A stretch of DNA of 10,047 nt from Clostridia bacterium (GCA_017421905.1 JAFOHH010000120.1:1-10047); one strand, 5' to 3'. Positions 1 to 6,828 are shown, counted from the first letter of the stretch. Notes: generated by a model from the sequence alone, not told the origin. Program-made: numbers and translations.

Positions 1-1
1 C

Positions 2-742
2 ATCACGGCAAATGAAAACGGCACTCCCTATTATACAAACTCCTCGAACCTTCCGGTCGGATATACCGACGATATATTCGAAGCACTTGCTGTTCAGGAC
101 GATATCCAGACCCTCTATACCTCGGGTACGGTATTCCACGCATTCCTCGGCGAAAAATTGCCCTCTTGGAAGAGCGCTGCATCCTTAATTCGCACCATTG
201 CCGAAAATTACAAGCTGCCCTACTACACCTTATCTCCCACCTATTCAGTATGCCGCAACCACGGCTATATCGCGGGCGAAGTAAAAACCTGCCCCACCTG
301 CGGAGAGGAAACGGAAGTTTACAGCCGTATTACCGGTTACTACCGTCCCGTTAAAAACTGGAACGACGGTAAATCGCAAGAATATAAGGATAGAAAGGTT
401 TATAACGTTTCCGCTTTCGAGGGAAAAGATCCCACCAATAAAGCAGACTGCGTAAAAACCTGCGCTTGCGAAAGCAAACCCGAACAAATTACCGAATCGG
501 TAGAAGAAGCAAAATTAACGCTTTTTGCCACCAAATCCTGCCCCAACTGCAAAATGGCAGTACATTTCTTGGAAAAAGCAGGCATCGCCTTTACCGAAGT
601 GTTCGCCGATGAAAACCCCGACCTTGCAAGAGCAAACGGCATTCGCCAAGCGCCCACGCTCGTTGTCGAAGCAGGCGGCGAAACGCAAAAAATCGTAAAT
701 CTTTCCAACATTAAAGCGTTTATCGAAAACGCAAAAGCGTAA
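2..742 (+). CDS. nrdD: Anaerobic (class III) ribonucleoside-triphosphate reductase, C-terminal part, with fused glutaredoxin-like domain
   Basis: This is the 3' end of nrdD; the 5' end lies outside the window and 246 codons are visible in an open frame from base 2. NrdD is the cytoplasmic glycyl-radical enzyme that reduces ribonucleoside triphosphates to dNTPs without oxygen. Visible landmarks are the core stretch YYTNSSNLPVGYTDD near the 5' edge, a C-x2-H (251-262) and CPTC (290-301) zinc-binding knuckle, and the radical loop RITGYY, whose Gly codon is 335-337. Beyond the usual NrdD end comes a linker with a C-x3-C-x-C cluster (449-469), then a domain of about 70 residues with a glutaredoxin/NrdH-type CPNC site (539-550) and the redoxin cis-proline segment QAPTLVV. 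The fused redoxin suggests a thiol-reduced rather than formate-reduced enzyme (inference from known NrdD subtypes). A trxB-like gene follows after 8 bases; no nrdG activase is in between. Confidence 0.93.
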   Translation: MTANENGTPYYTNSSNLPVGYTDDIFEALAVQDDIQTLYTSGTVFHAFLGEKLPSWKSAASLIRTIAENYKLPYYTLSPTYSVCRNHGYIAGEVKTCPTCGEETEVYSRITGYYRPVKNWNDGKSQEYKDRKVYNVSAFEGKDPTNKADCVKTCACESKPEQITESVEEAKLTLFATKSCPNCKMAVHFLEKAGIAFTEVFADENPDLARANGIRQAPTLVVEAGGETQKIVNLSNIKAFIENAKA

Positions 743-750
743 GGAATATT

Positions 751-1662
751 ATGTTAGATCTCATCGTCGTTGGCGCAGGGCCTGCCGGGCTCACCGCCGC
801 GCTCTACGCGCGCCGTGCCGAAAAAAGCGTTCTCGTAATTGAAAAAAACACCTTTGGCGGTCAAATTACCCATTCGCCGCGTGTGGAAAACTATCCCGGT
901 TTTTTACAAATGAGCGGTACGGAGTTTGCCGATAAGCTGGTAGAGCAGGTTCTTTCCCAAGGCGCGGAAATTGAAATGGATACCGTGCTTTCCGTAGAAG
1001 GGGAGGCAGGTAACTTTTCCGTGGTTTGCGAGGGGGCTACCTATGAGGCAAAAACGGTTATCATTGCCGCAGGTTCGCACCACCGCCAGCTTGGTTTGGC
1101 GCGCGAAAACGACTTTGTAGGGGAGGGCATTTCCTACTGCGCCGTGTGCGACGGGGCCTTTTACCGCGATAAAACGGTTGCCGTTATCGGCGGCGGAAAT
1201 ACTGCCTTGCAGGAAACGGTTATGCTTTCCGACCTTTGCAAAAAGGTATACGTACTGCAAAATTTACCCTTTTTAACGGGCGAAGAAAAGCTGCAAGCGG
1301 AAATTGCCAAAAAGCAAAACGTAGAAGTAATTTGCTCCTGTCTCGTTACCGATATTTTGGGCGAAACGGCGTTTGAAGGCCTTGCCATTTCGGTAAACGG
1401 AGAGGCACGTACTTTATCGGTAGACGGCACGTTCGTTGCCATCGGTCAAAAGCCGGAAAACGAGCCCTTTGCCTCCGTTACCACGCTTAACGAATACGGC
1501 TATATCGTCGCCGGCGAGGATTGCTTGCCGCAGGGCGCAAAAAAAGGCGTGTTCGTTGCGGGCGATTGCCGAACCAAGGGCGTACGCCAAGTAACAACCG
1601 CCACGGCAGACGGAGCAACCGCAGCGCTTGCCGCATGCCGCTTAATCGACGAATTGAAATAA
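751..1662 (+). CDS. trxB: Thioredoxin-reductase-like FAD flavoprotein
   Basis: A 303-residue protein close to the usual bacterial thioredoxin reductase length (about 310). The FAD-binding GAGPAG is at residues 8-13, the redox-active CAVCDG at 130-135, a second Rossmann glycine motif (IGGGNTA) at 146-152, and the C-terminal FAD segment GVFVAGDCRTKGVRQ lies near residue 270. It should pass electrons through the FAD and the CAVC pair to a redoxin. AAGGA (741-745) precedes the ATG by 5 bases and the gene starts 8 bases after nrdD, so the natural partner is the redoxin domain fused to NrdD (inference). Oddity: where NADPH-dependent enzymes have HRRxxFR, this protein has QNLPFLT (residues 170-176), so the donor may not be NADPH. 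Ferredoxin-dependent flavin thioredoxin reductases of Clostridia are an alternative. The family call is firm; the donor and the symbol are less certain. Confidence 0.9.
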   Translation: MLDLIVVGAGPAGLTAALYARRAEKSVLVIEKNTFGGQITHSPRVENYPGFLQMSGTEFADKLVEQVLSQGAEIEMDTVLSVEGEAGNFSVVCEGATYEAKTVIIAAGSHHRQLGLARENDFVGEGISYCAVCDGAFYRDKTVAVIGGGNTALQETVMLSDLCKKVYVLQNLPFLTGEEKLQAEIAKKQNVEVICSCLVTDILGETAFEGLAISVNGEARTLSVDGTFVAIGQKPENEPFASVTTLNEYGYIVAGEDCLPQGAKKGVFVAGDCRTKGVRQVTTATADGATAALAACRLIDELK

Positions 1663-1784
1663 CGGCTTTCCCGTTTTTATAGATCGGTTTTGCAGTCCCG
1701 CTTTACAGACGGCGTTGCAGTAAACACGGCGTAAAAGCCGATAGCCTTTGCAAAAAACTCACGAATATCTTACAAAAAGCGAAT

Positions 1785-1818
1785 AAACCCCCTACGGCAT
1801 GATTGCCGTAGGGGGTTT
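1785..1818. terminator. Bidirectional intrinsic terminator between convergent genes
   Basis: A perfect 12-bp GC-rich stem (CCCCCTACGGCA at 1788-1799 pairing with 1804-1815) has a TGAT loop and is extended by three A-T pairs, giving AAA on one side and TTTT on the other. It sits between the stops of the trxB-like gene and the oppositely oriented hydrolase, so it can end both transcripts. The T-tracts are short (TTTT on +, TTTA on -). A weaker 5-bp hairpin followed by TTT overlaps the trxB stop codon (1661-1678). Confidence 0.85.
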
Positions 1819-1889
1819 TGCATATTATAAACTTAGTTTTTACGTTTGGTAATGAAAAAGGACTTGGGTGTCGCGTTTTCTACAATACG

Positions 1890-3458
1890 TTATTTCAAAA
1901 CGACGTTTTCTGCAAACGGTCCTACGATAAAATTCGCCTCTTTTACATCCGCTAGCTTTTTGCCGTTAAAGGTTAAGTTTTCCACGGTTACGTCGTAGCT
2001 TTTAGAGTCCGCGTTATATCCGCGTACTGCGCTGGGCGGCACGGATACGCCTTCTTCTGCTAAAATAGAAATATCTTTAAAATGCACGTCGTGCATGTTG
2101 GGGAAGGGCTTTTCGGGGGAAAGCATATCGTGCCAATGCTCGCACACCTCAAGGTGAATTAGCCAAGGTAAAAAGGTTTTTTCCTCAGGCGCGTAAATTA
2201 CGTCCTTTAGCGCAGAGGCAGGGGCGTGAATTACGTTAAACAGCTCGTCTGCCCACGGCGCAGGCTCGGGGCGTTTGGGGCGAGTAGATTTTCTCGTTTC
2301 GCCGCTCCAGTTTCCGTAATCGACGTCCGATTCGCCAAGATAAAACTGCGGCGAGCGCATCGCAGCGGAGTATTCCACGCGGATATCCTCGTACCGCACG
2401 TTCGAAATATCGGCATACCCGCCCGATTGAAAGCTCATTGCGGCGTGTGCGGCGTGAATAATATCGCAGTTTTTAAAGGTGATATTGCGGTAATAATCGG
2501 CGCAAACCTCCGCACCGATTTGCAGGGAAACACCCCAATCGCACCACAAAACGCAGTTTTCCACGTGGATGTTTTCGTTGTTTTCATGGGTGAAGGGGAC
2601 AAAGCCCTTTATGGTAACGTTGTCATCGCTGTTGCGCAAAAAACTGTTCGTCAGGGTAATATTTTGGCTGTTTACAACGTCCAGCCCGTCTGTAGAGCCG
2701 CTCCACATTCCCACCATTTTCACGTTGTTTATGCTTACGTTTTTGGTGTTGGCAACCGAAATAACCCAAATGGGGCTGTCGCGGAAAATAACGCCGTCAA
2801 TTTCTACGTTTTCGCATTCCCAAAAGAAAACCTGCCTGTTCCAGCTGCCAAGGTGGGGGCCGATATGACGATATTCGGGGCTACGGTCTAAAATGCCTTT
2901 GCCCAAAATTTTCACGTTCTTTACGCCGCGCTGCGCAATTGCGCCGTGAACAACCGCACCCTCGTCCAAAAACACGATAGAGTTATCTTTTAATTCGATA
3001 TGTCCGGGGAAATGTTCGCCTGCGCCAAAGTAAATTACGTTTTCCGCATTTACGTCTACGCCGTAATTTTTGGGGCTGTCTACAAATAGGTGAAGGGCGT
3101 TATGCACGCCGTCCAGCTCTACGGTATACTGCCCGCATTTGGTTATGGTAAAGCACACCTTGCCATCTACAATTTGTGCCCGAACCCCGCGCGATAGGGG
3201 GCGCACGGTTACCGATTGCACGCTACGGTTTGGGGTAAGAATAACGGTTGCCTCGTCGCCCTCTTCCATTTCAAAGGAGGCAAAGGCAATTTCTTCTTTG
3301 TTGTATTCGGTAATATCGTAATTAAGGTCCACGTTGCCTACGGCAAAGGGGTATTTACGCACAAAGCCCTTTGCTAAAAATAGCGGTTTTTGGTTTACCG
3401 TTGCTGTGTAAAGGGTAGTACGCTCTTTTTCCGGGTAGTTGGTGTAAGTGCGAATCAT
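1890..3458 (-). CDS. Right-handed beta-helix glycoside hydrolase (GH28/GH49-like, polygalacturonase or dextranase type)
   Basis: A 522-residue protein on the minus strand. The first 130 residues or so look like the beta-sandwich domain that precedes the helix in GH49-type enzymes (TVRPLSRGVRAQI, then LHLFVDSP). Residues from about 135 onward are repetitive beta-helix coils with phrases such as NVKILGKGILD, NVEIDGVIFRDSP and NITLTNSFLRNSDD. Acidic residues that fit the catalytic cluster of clan GH-N lie at 256-260 (TDGLD) and 277-279 (SDD). The GH28 histidine motif (GHG) and RIK are not seen; the matching coil reads DWGVSLQIG, which is closer in style to GH49. There is no signal peptide, so it probably acts in the cytoplasm on imported oligosaccharides (inference). 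The ATG at 3456-3458 follows AGGAGGA (3464-3470) by 5 bases. It is a single-gene unit with its own promoter. The substrate cannot be told from the sequence. Confidence 0.82.
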   Translation of the reverse strand: MIRTYTNYPEKERTTLYTATVNQKPLFLAKGFVRKYPFAVGNVDLNYDITEYNKEEIAFASFEMEEGDEATVILTPNRSVQSVTVRPLSRGVRAQIVDGKVCFTITKCGQYTVELDGVHNALHLFVDSPKNYGVDVNAENVIYFGAGEHFPGHIELKDNSIVFLDEGAVVHGAIAQRGVKNVKILGKGILDRSPEYRHIGPHLGSWNRQVFFWECENVEIDGVIFRDSPIWVISVANTKNVSINNVKMVGMWSGSTDGLDVVNSQNITLTNSFLRNSDDNVTIKGFVPFTHENNENIHVENCVLWCDWGVSLQIGAEVCADYYRNITFKNCDIIHAAHAAMSFQSGGYADISNVRYEDIRVEYSAAMRSPQFYLGESDVDYGNWSGETRKSTRPKRPEPAPWADELFNVIHAPASALKDVIYAPEEKTFLPWLIHLEVCEHWHDMLSPEKPFPNMHDVHFKDISILAEEGVSVPPSAVRGYNADSKSYDVTVENLTFNGKKLADVKEANFIVGPFAENVVLK

Positions 3459-3463
3459 AATTA

Positions 3464-3470
3464 TCCTCCT
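3464..3470 (-). promoter_or_regulatory. Strong ribosome binding site of the beta-helix hydrolase
   Basis: AGGAGGA on the minus strand lies 5 bases before the ATG and fixes the start. Between it and the promoter, the leader holds a small hairpin (GCAAGC at 3491-3496 pairing with GCTTGC at 3500-3505, loop TTG) of unknown meaning. Confidence 0.85.
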
Positions 3471-3545
3471 AACGGTCGCCTCTTACGCAAGCAAGCTTGG
3501 CTTGCAAAAGGGGAAACCCATCTGCTTTTTGTAATTTTCCTAAAA

Positions 3546-3551
3546 AGTATA
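3546..3551 (-). promoter_or_regulatory. -10 element (extended) of the hydrolase promoter
   Basis: On the minus strand the sequence TGGTATACT gives a TATACT hexamer with the TGn extension of an extended -10 promoter. No good TTGACA-like -35 is found at 16-18 bases; the nearest candidates match poorly. The T-rich tracts (complement of 3585-3602) lie about 45-65 bases upstream of the expected start and could act as an UP element. The predicted leader is about 80 bases. Confidence 0.65.
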
Positions 3552-3555
3552 CCAC

Positions 3556-3567
3556 GAAAGCGCTTTC
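3556..3567. promoter_or_regulatory. LacI/CcpA-type operator palindrome in the hydrolase promoter
   Basis: GAAAGCGCTTTC is a perfect 12-bp palindrome with the central CG typical of LacI-family operators, and it matches the core of catabolite-responsive elements (cre); the outer bases are C and T instead of the T and A of an ideal cre. It begins 4 bases upstream of the hydrolase -10 hexamer, in the -35/-10 spacer, where a bound repressor would block RNA polymerase. Either CcpA or a local LacI-type regulator could be the binder; no such gene is in the window. Confidence 0.7.
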
Positions 3568-3584
3568 TTGTGTTGGTTTTTCCT

Positions 3585-3602
3585 AAAAAAAATCAAAAAA
3601 AA
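3585..3602. other. Two A8 tracts spaced 10 bases apart (likely bent DNA / UP element)
   Basis: A8 at 3585-3592 and A8 at 3595-3602 start exactly 10 bases apart, one helical turn, which favours intrinsic bending. They lie between the two divergent promoters and are best placed to serve as an UP element for the minus-strand hydrolase promoter. Confidence 0.5.
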
Positions 3603-3629
3603 TTCAAAGAATGTTACGCGGCGCGCATA

Positions 3630-3651
3630 AAAGCGTTGACTTTACCGCTTT
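3630..3651. promoter_or_regulatory. Candidate operator: inverted repeat around the his -35 element
   Basis: AAAGCG (3630-3635) and CGCTTT (3646-3651) form an inverted repeat with a 10-base gap that brackets the TTGACT hexamer. Its position, and the TrpR-like regulator as first gene of the operon, make it a candidate autoregulatory site. Nothing else supports it; the arms are short. Confidence 0.35.
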
Positions 3652-3664
3652 ATTGTGCTAAACT
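3636..3664 (+). promoter_or_regulatory. Promoter of the his operon
   Basis: TTGACT (3636-3641), a 17-base spacer, then TAAACT (3659-3664) with TGC just before it, giving a near-consensus housekeeping promoter with an extended -10. Transcription should start near 3671, leaving a leader of only about 24 bases, too short for a T-box or an attenuator. Regulation should therefore act on the promoter itself. Confidence 0.8.
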
Positions 3665-3694
3665 GATAAAGAACTAAACTAAAGAGAGGACGTT

Positions 3695-3979
3695 ATGGAA
3701 GCTTTTTCTATCAATCAATTTGACGAATTATTTAGTGCGGTATTAAAGCTGCAAACGGTAGAAGAATGCCGCAAGTTTTTTGAAGACGTTTGCACGATAA
3801 AGGAGCTGCAAGATATTCATCAGCGGTTAGAGGTGGCAAAAGCCCTTTCGGAGGGTTCAAGCTGTCAAGAGGTCAGCAAGCAAACGGGCGCAAGCACGGC
3901 AACGATTAGCCGTGTAAATAAATGCCTCGTTTACGGTGCGGGCGGCTATCGTTTGGTGCTTGATAAGGGAGAAAAGTAA
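3695..3979 (+). CDS. YerC/YecD-family TrpR-like repressor, probable regulator of the his operon
   Basis: A 94-residue, all-helical protein of the TrpR/YerC superfamily. The pattern of the family is clear: a helical N-terminal part (FFEDVCTIKELQDIHQRLEVAKAL, residues 28-51, with the conserved TIKEL and QRLEVAK phrases) and a helix-turn-helix at about 56-77 (QEVSKQTGASTATISRVNKCL). Such proteins often sit next to histidine genes in Bacillota and have been proposed as histidine-responsive repressors (HisR), with histidine as corepressor; that is known for relatives and inferred here. GAGAGGA (3684-3690) lies 4 bases before the ATG. The TAA stop shares one base with the hisZ start (TAATG), so regulator and pathway are co-transcribed and translationally coupled, implying feedback on its own synthesis. 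Confidence 0.9.
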   Translation: MEAFSINQFDELFSAVLKLQTVEECRKFFEDVCTIKELQDIHQRLEVAKALSEGSSCQEVSKQTGASTATISRVNKCLVYGAGGYRLVLDKGEK

Positions 3980-4980
3980 TGGAAAATTTATATTCGGTAT
4001 TAACGCGTGTCGAGCGGGCGGCGTTTTCTCTCCGCGGTCTCTACGCGCAAAACGGGTATCAAAAATACCGCATGAGCAAGTTTGAAGAGTACGACCTCTA
4101 CGCGCAAAATAAAGATTTTTTGGTTTCGGAAAACGTAATTACCTTTACCGATACGGACGGCAGACTAATGGCGTTAAAGCCCGACGTCACCCTTTCCATC
4201 ATCAAAAACAGTAAAGATTTGCCCGCCTCGCTTACCAAGGTATATTATAACGAAAACGTTTATCGCGTATCCAAGGGTACGAACTCCTTTCAGGAAATTC
4301 CGCAGGCCGGTATCGAATGCTTTGGCAACGTTACCCCCTCCGCCGTTTCCGAGGTGGTTTACCTTGCGGCAAAAAGCTTAACGCTACTTGCAGAAGAAAC
4401 GGTGCTGCTCGTTTCTCACCTGGATATTGTTTGGGGCGTGCTTTCGGCGTTTGCTCTTTCTGCGGAAGGGAAAAAGGAAATTTTCCGCCTGTTAGGGGAG
4501 AAAAACGAGCAAGGCGTAAAGGCAATTTGCCAACAAGAAGGCTTATCGCAACAGCAAACGGCGCTCGTTTGCCGCCTCGTTACCGTGTACGGCGCACCTG
4601 CCTCCGTTTGGGAGGATTTAGACGGTTTTGCGGTAGACGATACAACGCAAGCCGCAGTAGTGCAGTTAAAAGCCCTGCTTTCCGATTTAACGGCGCGCGG
4701 CGCAACCAACGTATGCGTAGATTTTTCCGTGGTAAACGACCGCAGTTATTATAACGGCGTGGCGTTTAAGGGATTTATTTACGGTATTCCCAGCGGCGTC
4801 GTTTCGGGCGGTCAGTACGATAAGCTTATGCAAAAATTAAATAAAAAGTCGCGTGCGGTTGGGTTTGCCGTGTACCTCGGAGAGCTGGATAAGCTCCCCG
4901 AAGAGGAGGCAAATGAAAAAGACGTTAAACGTTGCCCTCCCCAAGGGCAGACTGGGCGAAAAAATTTACGCTATGTTTGA
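3979..4980 (+). CDS. hisZ: ATP phosphoribosyltransferase regulatory subunit HisZ
   Basis: A HisRS-like paralogue without the anticodon-binding domain. It forms a hetero-octamer with short HisG and is needed for its activity and histidine feedback. Class II synthetase-fold signs are FEEYDLY (35-41), DTDGRLMALKPDVT (58-71), a motif-2-like NVYRVSKGTNSFQEIPQAG (93-111), and a motif-3-like SGGQYDKL (276-283) followed by RAVGFAVYLGELD (292-304). At 333 residues it is somewhat short for the family. GGGAGA (3967-3972) precedes the ATG. The last 23 or so residues (from ANEKDVKRC) are read from the first 68 bases of hisG in another frame and look unlike a HisZ tail, so the natural end may have been near residue 310; loss of a stop codon is a possible explanation. 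Confidence 0.92.
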   Translation: MENLYSVLTRVERAAFSLRGLYAQNGYQKYRMSKFEEYDLYAQNKDFLVSENVITFTDTDGRLMALKPDVTLSIIKNSKDLPASLTKVYYNENVYRVSKGTNSFQEIPQAGIECFGNVTPSAVSEVVYLAAKSLTLLAEETVLLVSHLDIVWGVLSAFALSAEGKKEIFRLLGEKNEQGVKAICQQEGLSQQQTALVCRLVTVYGAPASVWEDLDGFAVDDTTQAAVVQLKALLSDLTARGATNVCVDFSVVNDRSYYNGVAFKGFIYGIPSGVVSGGQYDKLMQKLNKKSRAVGFAVYLGELDKLPEEEANEKDVKRCPPQGQTGRKNLRYV

Positions 4981-5548
4981 AAAGGCAGGCTTTGAATGCC
5001 CTTCTATTAAGGAAGAAAGCCGCAAGCTTATTTTTGAAAATGAAGAAAAGGGCGTGCGCTATTTTTGGGTAAAGCCTTCCGACGTAGCCATTTACGTAGA
5101 GCGCGGCGCGGCCGATCTCGGCGTGGTGGGCAAGGATATTTTGTTGGAATACCGCCCCGACGTATACGAGCTGCTCGATTTAAAAACGGGCAACTGCTCT
5201 ATGGCGGTAGCCGCAAAAAAAGGCTTTACCGACGATAGAAACCGCACCCTAACCGTAGCAACCAAGTTTACAAACGTAGCCAAGGCGTATTATTCCTCTC
5301 TCGGCAGAGATATCGATATCGTGCACTTAAACGGGTCTATCGAACTCGCCCCCATTTTAGGGCTTTCCGACGTTATCGTGGATATTGTAGAAACGGGTAC
5401 GACGTTAAAGGAAAACAACCTTGAGGTGGTGGAAAAATTCGTTCCCATTTCGGCGCGCCTTATCGCCAACAAGGCAAACTTCAAATTTAAAAGCGAAATG
5501 ATAGAAAAAGTAAAACGCTCCCTGCAAGAGCAAACGGAGAAGGCATGA
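4913..5548 (+). CDS. hisG: ATP phosphoribosyltransferase catalytic subunit, short form
   Basis: It catalyses the first step of histidine synthesis, ATP + PRPP to phosphoribosyl-ATP. At 211 residues it is the short form, lacking the C-terminal regulatory domain and depending on HisZ, encoded just upstream. Landmarks are the N-terminal NVALPKGRLGEKI (6-18), AADLGVVGKDIL (66-77), and the PRPP-binding loop VDIVETGTTLKEN (156-168). The start chosen is the ATG at 4913, preceded by AGAGGAGG (4902-4909) and beginning MKKTLNVALPKGR; a longer reading from 4853 would add 20 residues unlike HisG and overlap hisZ even more. Its stop overlaps the hisD start in an ATGA (5545-5548). Confidence 0.96.
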   Translation: MKKTLNVALPKGRLGEKIYAMFEKAGFECPSIKEESRKLIFENEEKGVRYFWVKPSDVAIYVERGAADLGVVGKDILLEYRPDVYELLDLKTGNCSMAVAAKKGFTDDRNRTLTVATKFTNVAKAYYSSLGRDIDIVHLNGSIELAPILGLSDVIVDIVETGTTLKENNLEVVEKFVPISARLIANKANFKFKSEMIEKVKRSLQEQTEKA

Positions 5549-6828
5549 TTAAAATTATTCAAGGCGAAAGCCGCGTAAGAGAAGAAATTTTTTCGGGTAA
5601 GGAAGAAAAAAAGGACGTTTCCGCCGTCGTTTCCGAAATTATCGAACGGGTAAAAACGCAAGGCGACGCCGCTCTTTATTACTATACCGAAAAGTTTGAG
5701 AAAGCCAAGCTTACCACCCTTAAGGTAAGTGCAGAAGAAATAGCCGAGGCGGCGCAAGCAATCGAGCCCCGCTTTTTGGAAATTTTACAAAAGGCGGCGG
5801 CAAATATTCGCGCCTTCCACTCTCGCCAAAAACGCGAATCGTTTGAAATGAAAGAAAGAGACGGCGTGGTTTTAGGGCAAAAAATTATCCCTGTAGACTG
5901 TGCGGGGTTATACGTTCCCGGCGGCACGGCGGCTTATCCATCTACCGTGCTTATGGATGCCATTCCCGCCAAAATTGCAGGCTGCAAGCGCGTGGTTATG
6001 GTTACGCCCCCCGATAAAAACGGCAAGGTAGCCCCCGCCATTTTAGCCGCGGCGTACGTTGCCGGGGTAGACGAAATTTATAAAATCGGCGGTGCGCAAG
6101 CAATTGCCGCCCTTGCTTACGGTACGGAAAGCGTTCCTAAAACGGATAAAATCGTAGGGCCGGGCAACGCCTTTGTGGCAGAAGCCAAAAAACAGGTGTT
6201 TGGCGCAGTTTCTATCGATATGATAGCAGGCCCCAGCGAAATTATGGTGGTTGCGGATAACAAAAACCGCGCAAAGGATATTGCAGCCGACCTCCTTTCC
6301 CAAGCCGAGCACGATAAAATGGCAAGTGCGGTGCTCGCCACCGACGATATGGCGTTTGCCCTTGCCGTAAGTGAGGAAATCGAGCGGCAAATCCCCCTCC
6401 TTTCCCGCAGCGAAATCGCCCGTACGTCCATCGACCAAAACGGCAAAATTTTCGTAATGGATTCGCTTGACGAGGCGGTGGAAATTGCCAACGCCGTTGC
6501 GCCCGAGCATTTAGAGCTGTGCCTAGACGAGCCCTTTACCTACCCCGAAAAAATTAAGCACGCAGGCTCGGTATTCCTCGGCAGATACACTCCGGAGGCA
6601 CTCGGCGACTATTTTGCAGGGGCAAATCATACCCTCCCCACAAGTGGAACGGCTCGCTTTTCCAGCCCTCTTTCGGTAGACGATTTTATCAAAAAAACGC
6701 AGTATATTTATTATGAAAAAAGCGCGCTTGAAAAAGTGTGTAAGGACGTAGCTTATTTTGCCGAAAAAGAAGGGCTTACCGCTCACGCCAAAAGCGCCGT
6801 TTGCCGGTTTGAAAGCGAAGAGGAGTAA
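5545..6828 (+). CDS. hisD: Histidinol dehydrogenase
   Basis: It carries out the last two steps of the pathway, NAD-dependent oxidation of L-histidinol through histidinal to histidine, as a zinc enzyme. It is 427 residues, full length. Family landmarks are GLYVPGGTAAYPSTVLM (121-137), KIGGAQAIAALAYGT (180-194), VGPGNAFVAEAKK (204-216) and AGPSEIMVVAD (228-238). Zinc ligands expected from the E. coli enzyme are present: Gln253 and His256 in SQAEHD, Asp355 in GDYFAGANHTLPT, and His414 near the C-terminus (GLTAHAK). The catalytic Glu321-His322 pair lies in PEHLE. The start overlaps the hisG stop as ATGA, with GGAGAAGG just before. Leucine codons are typical of this operon: by hand count only 1 of 26 is CTG. 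Confidence 0.97.
   Translation: MIKIIQGESRVREEIFSGKEEKKDVSAVVSEIIERVKTQGDAALYYYTEKFEKAKLTTLKVSAEEIAEAAQAIEPRFLEILQKAAANIRAFHSRQKRESFEMKERDGVVLGQKIIPVDCAGLYVPGGTAAYPSTVLMDAIPAKIAGCKRVVMVTPPDKNGKVAPAILAAAYVAGVDEIYKIGGAQAIAALAYGTESVPKTDKIVGPGNAFVAEAKKQVFGAVSIDMIAGPSEIMVVADNKNRAKDIAADLLSQAEHDKMASAVLATDDMAFALAVSEEIERQIPLLSRSEIARTSIDQNGKIFVMDSLDEAVEIANAVAPEHLELCLDEPFTYPEKIKHAGSVFLGRYTPEALGDYFAGANHTLPTSGTARFSSPLSVDDFIKKTQYIYYEKSALEKVCKDVAYFAEKEGLTAHAKSAVCRFESEEE

Noticed and set aside
158..160. TTG start giving a separate 194-residue protein
   Set aside because: The frame is open back to base 2 and reads as continuous NrdD, so this is an internal codon.
2226..2891. 221-residue open frame on the + strand
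   Set aside because: It lies entirely antisense to the beta-helix hydrolase, has no domain-like pattern, and the minus-strand gene has clear motifs and a strong ribosome binding site.
3665..3694. T-box riboswitch or histidine attenuator before the his operon
   Set aside because: The leader is only about 24 bases from the predicted start site; there is no room for such structures.
4853..4912. Upstream start for hisG
   Set aside because: It would add 20 residues unlike HisG within hisZ; the ATG at 4913 has the ribosome binding site and gives the family N-terminus.
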